Part shown: positions 1 through 7,976 of the stretch, piece after piece
How the letters are laid out: each line of letters opens with the position of its first letter
How positions within the stretch are numbered: the first letter of the stretch is position 1
Source: UBA6182 sp964479585
GTDB lineage: Bacteria > Bacillota_I > Bacilli_A > Erysipelotrichales > Erysipelotrichaceae
Assembly: GCA_964479585.1 (NCBI GenBank)
Contig: CAYZMP010000006.1
Coordinates: 1 to 51,945 of the forward strand
Direction: 5' to 3'
DNA length: 51,945 nucleotides
Translations under genes and position numbers: made by a program
Notes under the pieces: generated by a model
The model's database searches: none
The model's input: only the letters and a program-made list of their open reading frames with translations
Told to the model about the DNA's origin: nothing

Positions 1-936
1 ATATTATTTATCTTATTAATCATTCTTATTTTGGATTTTGTTGTGGATATTCCTTTTGTTTCTCCTATAAATGGAAGCCGTGCTTGGATTATTCTTCCTG
101 GTATTGGCACAATTCAACCAAGTGAGTTTATGAAAATAGTGTTGATTATTTTAAGTGCCAATATTATCCATGAACACAACCAATATAAGACAAAAATGAG
201 CATGAAAGATGATATCTTTTTGTTTTACAAGATTGGTAAAGTAGTTCTTCCACCATTAATTTTGATTATTATGCAGCCTGATACTGGTATTCCCATTGTT
301 ATTGTTGTATCCATATTAGCAATGTTGGCTATCTCTCAAATTAGAAGTATTTGGATATGGATTGGGTTAATTTCGTTTGTTGTTTTGTTTGGTGGTATGA
401 TTTATTTGTTTGAATATCACACCGATTTACTTGCTTCACTACTTGGAGCTCCGTATCGCTTGAATCGTTTTTATGGTTGGTTAGATACAGAACGACACAT
501 CCTAACATGGGGAAGTCAATTATATACATCATTATTAGCAGTTGGCTCAGCTGGTTTAACAGGACATGGAACCGCTGCTACGATGATTACCTTTGCGGAA
601 CCACAAAATGACTTCATATTTGCTGTTATCGCCAAAAACTTTGGATTTATTGGCGTAAGCTTTGTGATTTTTATTAGTACTCTATTCAATTTAAAACTAC
701 TCTCTATTGCGATTAAGTTTGATCGACCTAAAGAGCAGTACATGGTTGCTGGATTATTAGGTATGTTGTTTTTCCAGCAGTTTCAAAATATGGGAATGAT
801 TGTTGGCATTTTGCCTATTACTGGTATTACGCTGCCGCTAATTTCTTATGGAGGTTCTTCACTGCTTTCCTATATGATTCCTTTAGCAATTATTTATCAC
901 ATGAGTAGCGAAAACAAAACAAGAACGTTGCATTAA
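1..936 (+). CDS. rodA: RodA/FtsW-family peptidoglycan glycosyltransferase, 5' end outside the window
   Basis: This is the C-terminal part of a polytopic SEDS protein, which polymerises lipid II into glycan strands in the cytoplasmic membrane together with a class B penicillin-binding protein. The reading frame is open to base 1, so the start lies upstream; the TTG at 31 is internal. Family signatures are visible in order: NGSRAWI, QPSEFMKI, QPDTGIPIVI (usually QPDLGTALV), NDFIFAVIAKNFGFIG, and near the end GILPITGITLPLISYGGSS. The Asp of the NDFIF stretch, a conserved position in the family, is present. At least seven hydrophobic segments can be seen. The RodA versus FtsW choice rests only on overall resemblance; FtsW or SpoVE is possible. 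The stop codon overlaps the convergent nadK by 4 bp and no terminator is visible. Its presence argues for a walled cell. Confidence 0.85.
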   Translation: MLFILLIILILDFVVDIPFVSPINGSRAWIILPGIGTIQPSEFMKIVLIILSANIIHEHNQYKTKMSMKDDIFLFYKIGKVVLPPLILIIMQPDTGIPIVIVVSILAMLAISQIRSIWIWIGLISFVVLFGGMIYLFEYHTDLLASLLGAPYRLNRFYGWLDTERHILTWGSQLYTSLLAVGSAGLTGHGTAATMITFAEPQNDFIFAVIAKNFGFIGVSFVIFISTLFNLKLLSIAIKFDRPKEQYMVAGLLGMLFFQQFQNMGMIVGILPITGITLPLISYGGSSLLSYMIPLAIIYHMSSENKTRTLH

Positions 937-1712
937 AACAAACTTTGCAAACGACGAATATATGATGTGGGTCTAAATCTAGCGATTTTGACCTTTTTAT
1001 TACTCAATGATACATGAATTTCATTAATATCATCCAATGGTAAATGCAAATAATCATAAAGAAGCACTGCTTTTTCAAATGTATCGTTTTTAAAACATAT
1101 TTTACTTTCGCTTGATACTATCAATGGAGAACCCAATGAACGAGATGCTCTATGATGAATACCTGATATTTCTGTTAATTGTAATCCTTCAATCCCTACA
1201 GACATAACAGCTCCAAATATGGAACGATTATATGCTGTAGATCCTGCTTGGGCACTAACACACAATCCATTCCCTCTAAACTTCTCTAAATACTCTTCAT
1301 TAATGGTGACATGTATTGTTTGTGTTTTTATAATATTCTCTACTCTCGCTTCATTGAGTGCGTACAATGTGTTGTATGTTTTTCCGTTTTTTGTTTCAAT
1401 TTGCAGCATACGAATCTCATCAATTTTGGGTGTATTAAAGAGTACATCTTTAATAGCTTGATCAATTTCATCTGCTTCATAATCCGTATAAAACCCTAAT
1501 GTTCCTGTATGTATTCCAACAAAATGAATGTTATCTAGTTGGTTAATATGTTTATGAACAGCATGCAAAAAAGTACCGTCCCCACCAATTGTAAATACAA
1601 TTTCAGGCTTTGCTGAGTCGTATATCCAATTATTTTCTTGAAGTGTTAAAAGCAATTTATTCTCTAATCCACTTGAAAATTGATCCCTTTTCGCTGATAT
1701 TGAAAATCGCAT
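933..1712 (-). CDS. nadK: NAD kinase
   Basis: Phosphorylates NAD+ to NADP+ in the cytosol using ATP or polyphosphate. The protein is 259 aa, normal for the short bacterial form. The diagnostic GGDGT motif is at residues 43-47, followed by FLHAV, and further on come GIHTGTLGFYTDY and the NE/STAYNRS region that binds NAD. I chose the ATG at 1712 (MRFSISAK) because AAAGGT lies about 9 bases before it; the longer frame back to 1769 begins with a segment (MFPHYYDTIYMFKMKGKYK) that is not typical of the family. It is divergent from the CYTH gene and convergent with rodA, with its stop overlapping the rodA stop. Function is well supported. Confidence 0.93.
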   Translation of the reverse strand: MRFSISAKRDQFSSGLENKLLLTLQENNWIYDSAKPEIVFTIGGDGTFLHAVHKHINQLDNIHFVGIHTGTLGFYTDYEADEIDQAIKDVLFNTPKIDEIRMLQIETKNGKTYNTLYALNEARVENIIKTQTIHVTINEEYLEKFRGNGLCVSAQAGSTAYNRSIFGAVMSVGIEGLQLTEISGIHHRASRSLGSPLIVSSESKICFKNDTFEKAVLLYDYLHLPLDDINEIHVSLSNKKVKIARFRPTSYIRRLQSLF

Positions 1713-1770
1713 TTTGTACTTACCTTTCATTTTAAACATGTATATTGTATCATAATAATGAGGAAACACT

Positions 1771-2325
1771 ATGAATCAAAAATTTGAAATAGAATATAAA
1801 ACACTCATTTCCGATACTAATGCAGCAAACTTATTATCTTTAGGAATTTTTGAGTTTTTAAACAAGCAAACAAATGTATACTTTGATACTGTAGATAATT
1901 ATTTTCATTCAAATAAGGTTGTTTTACGATTAAGAGAGAAAAAAGAGATTACATTGTTTACAGCAAAGCAATCCACAAATGATGGTTTATTAGAAACTGA
2001 GTTTGAGTTAATTGATGACAAAAGTATCGAAAACACTAAAATTGCAGAGTTTTTAAGTCAATTTAGAAACAAAAAGCCACTGCATGAAATAGGTTCTACT
2101 ATCACATATCGATATACTTATAAGGATGAATTTGGCGAATGGTGTCTTGATTTTAATGTGTTTGATTACACTTCTGATGTTGAATTAGAATATGAACTTA
2201 ACAAGGGTGAAACCGATAGAATGAACCACTTTAAAGATCAACTTAAAAAATGGGGAGTTCCCTTTGATCCTTGCTCATCGAAATATATCAGAATGCTCGA
2301 ACAAAAAGATAAAAACCAGCCTTAA
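1771..2325 (+). CDS. CYTH-domain protein (YjbK-like)
   Basis: A 184-aa member of the CYTH superfamily (adenylate cyclase CyaB / thiamine triphosphatase), which binds triphosphate-containing substrates and metal ions inside an antiparallel beta-tunnel. The signature ExExK is at residues 6-10 (EIEYK). Alternating charged strands follow, such as KVVLRLREKKE, TLFTAKQS, LLETEFEL and WCLDFNVFDY, which match the tunnel strands. In Bacillus the relative YjbK sits close to the NAD kinase gene, as here. The substrate cannot be told from sequence; inorganic triphosphatase is a reasonable guess. The start is preceded by GAGGA. The gene ends inside a hairpin shared with the convergent gene. Confidence 0.8.
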   Translation: MNQKFEIEYKTLISDTNAANLLSLGIFEFLNKQTNVYFDTVDNYFHSNKVVLRLREKKEITLFTAKQSTNDGLLETEFELIDDKSIENTKIAEFLSQFRNKKPLHEIGSTITYRYTYKDEFGEWCLDFNVFDYTSDVELEYELNKGETDRMNHFKDQLKKWGVPFDPCSSKYIRMLEQKDKNQP

Positions 2326-2338
2326 TCTGCTGGTTTTT
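2311..2338. terminator. Bidirectional terminator shared by convergent genes
   Basis: AAAAACCAGC (2311-2320) pairs perfectly with GCTGGTTTTT (2329-2338) around an 8-base loop. The A-run on one side and T-run on the other make it work in both directions. The stop codons of both flanking genes (TAA at 2323-2325 on +, and at 2322-2324 on -) lie in the loop. Confidence 0.8.
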
Positions 2339-3254
2339 GATTGATCAATATATAACCAATATCATATTTCTTTAGTAGCTCTATCTTATCAACTTCTATT
2401 TCTAATTCGCTAATTATTGTAATCTGATATGGAATATGTGAGATATCATCATCTTGAGAAATCTCTTTTATTACTGCTATTAATCGACCAAACAATTGAT
2501 AAAAATTATCTTCTTTTTGCCTTTCTTTACTTTCATAGGCAAAAAATAAATGTTTACTTTTTTGATTTGTTAATGCAATTTTTGATCCTTTTATAAACTC
2601 TAAGTTTTTGTGACTTTCAATTAAATGCTTAAATACTTTTGGAGTATTTTTCAACTCTCCAAATACAGAGTTGATAATATTTGATAATACATGATTTTGT
2701 AAATCTTGTTTAAATATTTGTTGATTGATTTCTTCATCTAAAGCAACTTGCCATGCATCAATACCAATGTTTTCAGCTTTTTTAAGTATTTTAACAGTTG
2801 CACTAACTCCTTTACGATCAAGGTATATGTAACTCTCTAAGTTTGTGGAAATAGAAAGTTCTATTTCGCTTAAGTATAAAGGGTATTTAAAGAAAATTAC
2901 GTCCTTTAAATAAAGACTATGCATACTTTTAGGTATTGTTTTACTTTTGGATAACTTTAATACTGCTTCTTTAAATTCTTCTTTGCTTTGAAATCCGTTA
3001 AGATGTGTATACTCATTCCACATTTGTGTCAACGTCATTGTTTTTGAAAAATCTAGTTTACCATAACCCACAATACCTTTTTCTTTTGTGACTTTATGTT
3101 CGCTTCCCTTGGCAAGAAAAAACAAATAATCCCCACGGGAAAAATGCAAGAATTTTCGTTGACTTGATAATCTCCAAAAATTCATTGTTTGATTTCCATT
3201 AAGTCGATGAAACTCAATCATCTTTTTGTCAGCGATGTATGCAATTGAGGCCAT
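2322..3254 (-). CDS. Unrecognised protein: PUA/EVE-like N-terminus, possible PD-(D/E)XK-like C-terminus
   Basis: 310 aa, no membrane segment or signal peptide. I do not recognise a named family. Residues 20-125 carry a pattern I associate with the PUA/EVE-like domain found in HNH and other restriction-type proteins: NFWRLSSQRKF (25-35), a GD-LFF turn (41-46), IVGYGKL (61-67), MWNEYTHLNG (78-87), and VIFFKYP (119-125). That fold binds modified bases in DNA or RNA. The C-terminal 110 residues show a strand with E-S-K at 241-243, then an amphipathic helix with Q253, then a strand-helix-strand (YQITII, KIELLKKYDIGYILI), an order like the PD-(D/E)XK nuclease core. A clear upstream catalytic Asp is missing. 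The start follows a perfect AGGAGGT. It is the last gene of the dnaX-recR-fhs operon, 16 bases after fhs. The function is inference. Confidence 0.6.
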   Translation of the reverse strand: MASIAYIADKKMIEFHRLNGNQTMNFWRLSSQRKFLHFSRGDYLFFLAKGSEHKVTKEKGIVGYGKLDFSKTMTLTQMWNEYTHLNGFQSKEEFKEAVLKLSKSKTIPKSMHSLYLKDVIFFKYPLYLSEIELSISTNLESYIYLDRKGVSATVKILKKAENIGIDAWQVALDEEINQQIFKQDLQNHVLSNIINSVFGELKNTPKVFKHLIESHKNLEFIKGSKIALTNQKSKHLFFAYESKERQKEDNFYQLFGRLIAVIKEISQDDDISHIPYQITIISELEIEVDKIELLKKYDIGYILINQKPAD

Positions 3255-3270
3255 TTGTACCTCCTACGGT

Positions 3271-4935
3271 TTAAAATAACCCAAATATATTGCCTTTTTC
3301 GTCAATGCCCATTTTCGTTGCTGCTGGTTCTTTAGGTAGACCTGGCATTGTCATGACATCTGATGTCAAGGCAACGACAAATCCAGCACCAGAGCTTACT
3401 CGAAGTTCTCTAACGTGTATATCAAAGCCTTTAGGTCGCCCTAACTTTTTTGGATCATCCGTTAATGAGTATTGGTTTTTTGCCATACAAACATTAAGAT
3501 TATCCCATCCAAGTTCTTTAAACATCTTTAATTGGTTTAATGCCTCATTTGAGAAATTCACATCATTAGCACCATATACTTCTTTTGCAATGGTTCTTAT
3601 TTTTTCTTCTAAAGTGTTTACATTTAACAGCAATGGTGTAAATGTTTTCTCTTTTTCACACGCATGTATTACTAATTCTGCTAGTTTTTGAGCACCTTGA
3701 CTGCCTTTTTCCCATGATTCATTAATAGCCACATCCACATTGTTGTTTTTGCACCAATTAACTAACCAATTTATTTCTTCATTAGTATCCGTTACAAATC
3801 GATTGATTGCGATGATTGCTGGTACATTGTATTTTCTTACTGTATCAATGTGTTTCTCTAAATTAGCCACACCATCTTTTAGCGCATTAATGTTTTCTTC
3901 TTTTAGTTGATCAGCTGCTACACCACCATGCATTTTAAGTGCGCGTATTGTAGCAACGATTACGACTGCATCTGGGCCAATATTCGCTGTAGGACATTTA
4001 ATATCCATGAATTTTTGAGCACCTAAATCAGCGCCAAATCCTGCTTCTGTTACGACAAAATCAGCTAGTTTTAATGCCATTTTAGTAGCTAAGATGGAGT
4101 TACAACCATGAGCAATGTTTGCAAATGGACCTCCATGAATTAGAATTGGTGTTTTTTCGAGTGTTTGTACTAAATTTGGCTTGATTGCTTCTTTTACTAC
4201 CATCGCTACAGCTCCAGCAACTTTAAGATCTTTCACTGTTACTGGTTGATTTTCTTTTGTGTAACCTACAACTACTTTTTCTACACGTTTTTCAAAATCC
4301 AATAATGAATTAGATAGACAAAGTATAGCCATAATTTCTGATGCAACAGATATATTAAATCCATCTTCACGTTGCGTAGCTTTTTTATCTTTTTGAGCAA
4401 CTGTAATATTACGCAACGCACGATCATTCATGTCCATTGCTCTTTTAAATGTGATTTTTTCGGGATCGATATTTAATTGATTACCATGATATAAATGATT
4501 GTCAATAGCAGCACATATTAAGTTATTTGCTGTTGTGACAGCGTGTATATCTCCATTAAAATGTAAATTTATATCATCCATTGGTACAACTTGAGCATGC
4601 CCGCCACCTGTTGCACCACCTTTTACACCAAATACCGGCCCTAAAGATGGTTCTCTTAATGCTCCAATAACCATCTTATTTAATGAACTTAGCCCATCAC
4701 ATAAGCCTACTGTAGTCGTTGATTTCCCCTCACCTGCTTTAGTTGGATTAATTGCTGTTACAAGCACCAATTTACCATCTCGGTTTTGCTCGATTTTTTC
4801 AAATATACGTAAATCAATTTTTGCTTTGTACTTACCATAGTATTCTACATACTCCAGGTCAATTTTTGCTTTACGAGCAATTTTCTCAATTGGATCCATT
4901 TTGTTTTCTTGAGCAATTTGAATATCAGTTTTCAT
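3271..4935 (-). CDS. fhs: Formate--tetrahydrofolate ligase
   Basis: Makes 10-formyl-tetrahydrofolate from formate, THF and ATP, feeding purine synthesis and formyl-Met-tRNA. 554 aa, the normal length of about 555. It starts with the family's DIxIAQ-like sequence, then the nucleotide-binding loop NPTKAGEGKSTT near residue 66, REPSLGPVFGVKGGATGGG near 95-113, and VTEAGFGADLGAQKFMDIKC. The C-terminus has the family's GFDIHVRELRVSSGAGFVV and MTMPGLPKEPAA. The ATG overlaps the recR stop codon (ATGA), so it is likely translationally coupled; its own ribosome site is weak. Fhs is common in anaerobic or fermenting Bacillota; being placed between recR and a possible nucleic-acid-binding protein is not the usual neighbourhood. 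Confidence 0.97.
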   Translation of the reverse strand: MKTDIQIAQENKMDPIEKIARKAKIDLEYVEYYGKYKAKIDLRIFEKIEQNRDGKLVLVTAINPTKAGEGKSTTTVGLCDGLSSLNKMVIGALREPSLGPVFGVKGGATGGGHAQVVPMDDINLHFNGDIHAVTTANNLICAAIDNHLYHGNQLNIDPEKITFKRAMDMNDRALRNITVAQKDKKATQREDGFNISVASEIMAILCLSNSLLDFEKRVEKVVVGYTKENQPVTVKDLKVAGAVAMVVKEAIKPNLVQTLEKTPILIHGGPFANIAHGCNSILATKMALKLADFVVTEAGFGADLGAQKFMDIKCPTANIGPDAVVIVATIRALKMHGGVAADQLKEENINALKDGVANLEKHIDTVRKYNVPAIIAINRFVTDTNEEINWLVNWCKNNNVDVAINESWEKGSQGAQKLAELVIHACEKEKTFTPLLLNVNTLEEKIRTIAKEVYGANDVNFSNEALNQLKMFKELGWDNLNVCMAKNQYSLTDDPKKLGRPKGFDIHVRELRVSSGAGFVVALTSDVMTMPGLPKEPAATKMGIDEKGNIFGLF

Positions 4936-5528
4936 AATTCTATCTTCTTTCTACCTTCCATGGCTTTAATTAATGTCATTTCATCTGCATAATCAAGCAT
5001 ACCACCCATTGGTAACCCTGATGCTAACCTTGTTACATTTACTTGTTTATCTTGTAATCGTTTAGCAATATACAATGCTGTAGTTTCTCCTTCTAGTGTT
5101 GGATTAGTAGCAATAATAACTTCACTAACACTATCATCCACACGACTCATTAAACTTTCTACATTAATATCTTCTGGTAATATTCCTTTAAATGTGGATA
5201 TTACACCATTTAATACATGATACTTACCGTGAAACAGTCCCATTCGTTCTATGGCAATCACATCTTTTGGATAAGAAACAACACATATTATAGTATTATC
5301 TCGTTGCTTATCTTCACATATAGGACATATGGTATGACTTGCGATATTTCCACAGTATTGGCAAGGACCTAAGTTCTCTGTCGCTTCACTTACACTGTTA
5401 ATAAATGAGTTTACTTCCTCTTTATCTCTATCTAATAGTTCAAAAGCAAATCTTTCAGCAGTTTTATTTCCTACACCTGGTAATTTTTTCAATTCTTGTA
5501 TTAATCGTTCCATTTCTTTTGGATACAT
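4932..5528 (-). CDS. recR: Recombination mediator RecR
   Basis: 198 aa, full length. RecR acts with RecO and RecF to load RecA onto SSB-coated gaps. The N-terminal helix-hairpin-helix is visible (LPGVGNKTAERFAFELL), followed by the four-cysteine zinc finger CQYCG...CPIC, then the Toprim domain (VVSYPKDVIAIERMG, YHVLNG) and the C-terminal VTRLASGLPMGGMLDYADEMTL. It begins 1 base after the dnaX stop. In Bacillus the nucleoid-associated gene ebfC (yaaK) lies between dnaX and recR; it is absent here. GAGGA precedes the start. Confidence 0.97.
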   Translation of the reverse strand: MYPKEMERLIQELKKLPGVGNKTAERFAFELLDRDKEEVNSFINSVSEATENLGPCQYCGNIASHTICPICEDKQRDNTIICVVSYPKDVIAIERMGLFHGKYHVLNGVISTFKGILPEDINVESLMSRVDDSVSEVIIATNPTLEGETTALYIAKRLQDKQVNVTRLASGLPMGGMLDYADEMTLIKAMEGRKKIEL

Positions 5529-5529
5529 T

Positions 5530-7299
5530 CTAATCCTCGCTAACTTCTACAATTTCTTCACCGAAAAGGTCAATCGCTTTTTCTTTGGCTGATTTTTCTT
5601 TGCTTATTGTTTCTTTGACTTCTTTAATTTCGATTGGATTTGGCAATGAATTGTTGTCTCTACGTTTTTGAAATTGTGTAAAAGCTTCATCAAACGTTTC
5701 TTTAGTAATCGCTATGACATGTTTTGGTGTTAAAAGCACTTTTTTTGTCAATTCTTTATACAAAACATCATTGTCTGTCTCATTAATCATGTCTGCTGTC
5801 TCTTGGTTTTTAACGATTACAACAATGAATTTTTCTCCACTAATTATGATTTCAGAAGGAGTTACTAAACTCACAACTTTAACAAACTTCAAATCATGTT
5901 CGTATTCTTCGACTTGTTTCCAGTTTTCAATGTCTCTCATGCGCATAGGCTTATCTGCTGCAACCATGCAAGCCACTAACTCATCGATAGAATAATTTCT
6001 TAAATCCAATGTTGATTCATTATTATCAAATAGTGTTTCTTCTTCTACTTTTACAGTAGCATGACTTTCTACTTGTGGTTTCGTATTTGCTTCAGTTATA
6101 TTTTGTACACTTAAAGTGTGCTTTATGTGTTTATCGCTTTGATCTTCAGTAAGTTGTGCTTTTTCCTCTTTATTTTCTATTACTTGCGTCTTTTTTGGAA
6201 CATTATTAATGAGTTGTTTGCTCGTAGATAAATTCATTATCCGAAGTAAAGCAACTTCAAAATATGCATGTACATTTGTAGCATTACGATATTTCTCATA
6301 AGTGTCGATGAGTACATCTATCATATCAAGCAACGTGTCAGTTGATTTATTTTTTATTAAATCACTTGCTTCATGTTTATTAATAATATGCAACACTTGC
6401 TCATCGTTAGTATAGCTAAACACAATCGCTTCTTTTAAAATATCGATTAAGTCAGCTGTTAAACGCTTAATATCATGACTTTTGTTTTCTATTGTTGTTA
6501 ATTGCTCTAATAGTCTGTTGATATCTCGTGAAAAGATAGCATCCAATAAATCTATTTTCTCTTTTATTGTTGTAATCCCATAAATTTGATGTACATGTTC
6601 TTGTTTTAAGTCGTCTTTTGCATAAGCGATAACTTGCTCTAAAATACTTAGTGCATCACGAAGACCGCCTTCAGCTAATGTACTTATAATGCGAATAACT
6701 TCTTTTTCATACGATATATTCTCGGTTTGTAGTACATATTCCACTCTATCCGCAATTTGTTTTGGTGGAACTTTACTAAAATCAAATCGCTGACAACGCG
6801 AAATAATCGTTGGTAACACTTTATGCGGTTCTGTTGTTGCTAAAATAAAAATTACGTGTGATGGTGGTTCTTCAAGTGTTTTTAATAGAGCATTAAAAGC
6901 ACCTGTTGATAACATATGAACTTCATCTATGATGTATACTTTGTATTTAGCTTCAATTGGGGAGTATTTTACTTTTTCGATTAAATCTCGAATTTCATCA
7001 ACCCCATTATTACTTGCTGCATCAATTTCAATGATATCAGGGTGTGAACCTGTTGCTATACTTTTGCAATGATGGCACTCATTACAAGGCACATTGTCTT
7101 TTGATGTACAATTAACACCCTTTGCAACAAGTTTGGCTACAGTCGTTTTACCTGTTCCCCTTGGACCACAAAATAGATAGGCATGCGCTATCTTATTTTT
7201 CGAGATTGCATTTTGTAAAGTTAGCACAATATGTTGTTGACCAACAACATCATTAAATGTGCTCGGTCGATACGTTCTATATAATGCTCTGTATGCCAT
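5530..7299 (-). CDS. dnaX: DNA polymerase III subunits gamma/tau
   Basis: ATPase of the clamp loader, which opens the DnaN ring and, in the tau form, holds the polymerase core. 589 aa. Visible in order: Walker A GPRGTGKTT near residue 45, a zinc module CNECHHCKS, DEVHMLS as Walker B, the SRC motif (IISRCQRFDF), and the lid/collar domain. Residues about 370-440 are a low-complexity charged linker, then a tau C-terminal region ending in an acidic tail. AGAGGA precedes the ATG. It is the first gene of an operon dnaX-recR-fhs-unknown, behind its own promoter and after the tadA terminator. I did not find a clear slippage site for the short gamma form. Confidence 0.96.
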   Translation of the reverse strand: MAYRALYRTYRPSTFNDVVGQQHIVLTLQNAISKNKIAHAYLFCGPRGTGKTTVAKLVAKGVNCTSKDNVPCNECHHCKSIATGSHPDIIEIDAASNNGVDEIRDLIEKVKYSPIEAKYKVYIIDEVHMLSTGAFNALLKTLEEPPSHVIFILATTEPHKVLPTIISRCQRFDFSKVPPKQIADRVEYVLQTENISYEKEVIRIISTLAEGGLRDALSILEQVIAYAKDDLKQEHVHQIYGITTIKEKIDLLDAIFSRDINRLLEQLTTIENKSHDIKRLTADLIDILKEAIVFSYTNDEQVLHIINKHEASDLIKNKSTDTLLDMIDVLIDTYEKYRNATNVHAYFEVALLRIMNLSTSKQLINNVPKKTQVIENKEEKAQLTEDQSDKHIKHTLSVQNITEANTKPQVESHATVKVEEETLFDNNESTLDLRNYSIDELVACMVAADKPMRMRDIENWKQVEEYEHDLKFVKVVSLVTPSEIIISGEKFIVVIVKNQETADMINETDNDVLYKELTKKVLLTPKHVIAITKETFDEAFTQFQKRRDNNSLPNPIEIKEVKETISKEKSAKEKAIDLFGEEIVEVSED

Positions 7300-7322
7300 A
7301 ATTTCCTCTAACTTTCTACTTA

Positions 7323-7351
7323 ATTATACCAAAATCAACCTCCACAATAAA
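7323..7351 (-). promoter_or_regulatory. Candidate promoter of dnaX operon
   Basis: On the minus strand, TTTATT (7346-7351), a 17-base spacer, then TATAAT (7323-7328), 24 bases before the dnaX ATG. The -10 is perfect; the -35 is weak. Confidence 0.55.
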
Positions 7352-7383
7352 GCAAGAAAAAAAGAAACATCAGATGTTTCCTT
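7352..7383 (-). terminator. Rho-independent terminator after tadA
   Basis: Minus-strand hairpin GAAACATC/GATGTTTC around a very small loop, followed by a run of seven T and TCTT. It lies immediately after the tadA stop and separates tadA from dnaX. Confidence 0.75.
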
Positions 7384-7842
7384 TCATACGTTCTTTTTAC
7401 CTTTTTCTCTTTTTTCTCTAAAAAACTGTTGAAGCAAGTTTTTACTTTCTTCTGCTAATACACCAGCAATTACTTGAGGATAATGATTAAACCCCTTTTT
7501 TTGAGTTATATCAAATACACTTCCAAAACAGCCACCTTTGGGATCAAAGGCACCAAAGATAACCCTATTTATTCTTGCTTGTAATATTGCTCCAGCACAC
7601 ATAGCGCAAGGTTCAAGTGTCACATATAGATCACAATCTTCTAATCGCCATGATCCTAGGTACTGAGAAGCTTCTTTGATAGCTACAATTTCAGCATGAT
7701 CCAAAGGGCTTTGGTTACTTTCCTTTTGATTAAATCCTTCTCCAATGATTTTATCATTTAACACAATCACACATCCTACAGGAACTTCGTCTTGTTTGTA
7801 TGCCATTTGTGCTAATTCGAGTGCTCTTTCCATAAAATTCAT
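7384..7842 (-). CDS. tadA: tRNA-specific adenosine deaminase
   Basis: Deaminates A34 to inosine in tRNA-Arg(ACG). 152 aa. The cytidine-deaminase-type zinc site is complete: HAE (with catalytic Glu) in SPLDHAEIVAI and PCAMC in LEPCAMCAGAI. The FGAFDPKGGCFGS region distinguishes TadA-type proteins from other deaminases. The start at 7842 has GGAG 7 bases upstream; a second in-frame ATG lies 3 codons later. As in Bacillus, it sits near dnaX and the SRP RNA gene, but here the SRP RNA is upstream of tadA rather than between tadA and dnaX. Confidence 0.95.
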   Translation of the reverse strand: MNFMERALELAQMAYKQDEVPVGCVIVLNDKIIGEGFNQKESNQSPLDHAEIVAIKEASQYLGSWRLEDCDLYVTLEPCAMCAGAILQARINRVIFGAFDPKGGCFGSVFDITQKKGFNHYPQVIAGVLAEESKNLLQQFFREKREKGKKNV

Positions 7843-7862
7843 AGTTAATCTCCAAAATAAAA

Positions 7863-7943
7863 GCTACCACACACACTAGAGCCACCTTAAGGCTGCTGTC
7901 TTCCGACCCTGACCTGGTTCAGTAGATAATGTTGTGATAGCAC
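7863..7943 (-). ncRNA. ffs: Signal recognition particle RNA, small (4.5S) type
   Basis: The minus strand carries the conserved SRP helix-8 sequence: ACCAGGTCAGGGTCGGAAGA then CAGCAGCC, including the GGAA tetraloop and the asymmetric loop that bind Ffh. The ends pair: GCTATCAC (7941-7934) with GTGTGGTAGC (7872-7863). The whole gap between serS and tadA is 120 bases, so there is no room for the about 270-nt form with an Alu domain found in Bacillus; this is a minimal 4.5S-like RNA of about 81 nt. A strong promoter lies just upstream. Exact ends are estimated from the terminal pairing. Confidence 0.92.
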
Positions 7944-7948
7944 TACTA

Positions 7949-7976
7949 ATTATACACTTATTTTATTTTTTTTCAA
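7949..7976 (-). promoter_or_regulatory. Promoter of the SRP RNA gene
   Basis: Minus strand: TTGAAA (7976-7971), 16-base spacer, TATAAT (7954-7949), about 6 bases before the first paired base of the RNA. The -35 lies inside the last codons of serS. Confidence 0.75.

Noticed and set aside
3290..3691. Open frames antisense to fhs, serS (8777-9214), gyrA (10381-10719) and mfd/rqcP (25836-26252)
   Set aside because: Mirror frames of well-supported genes, without ribosome sites or family features.
5229..5236. GTGAAACA in recR as a further parS
   Set aside because: Only a half site; the left half does not match.
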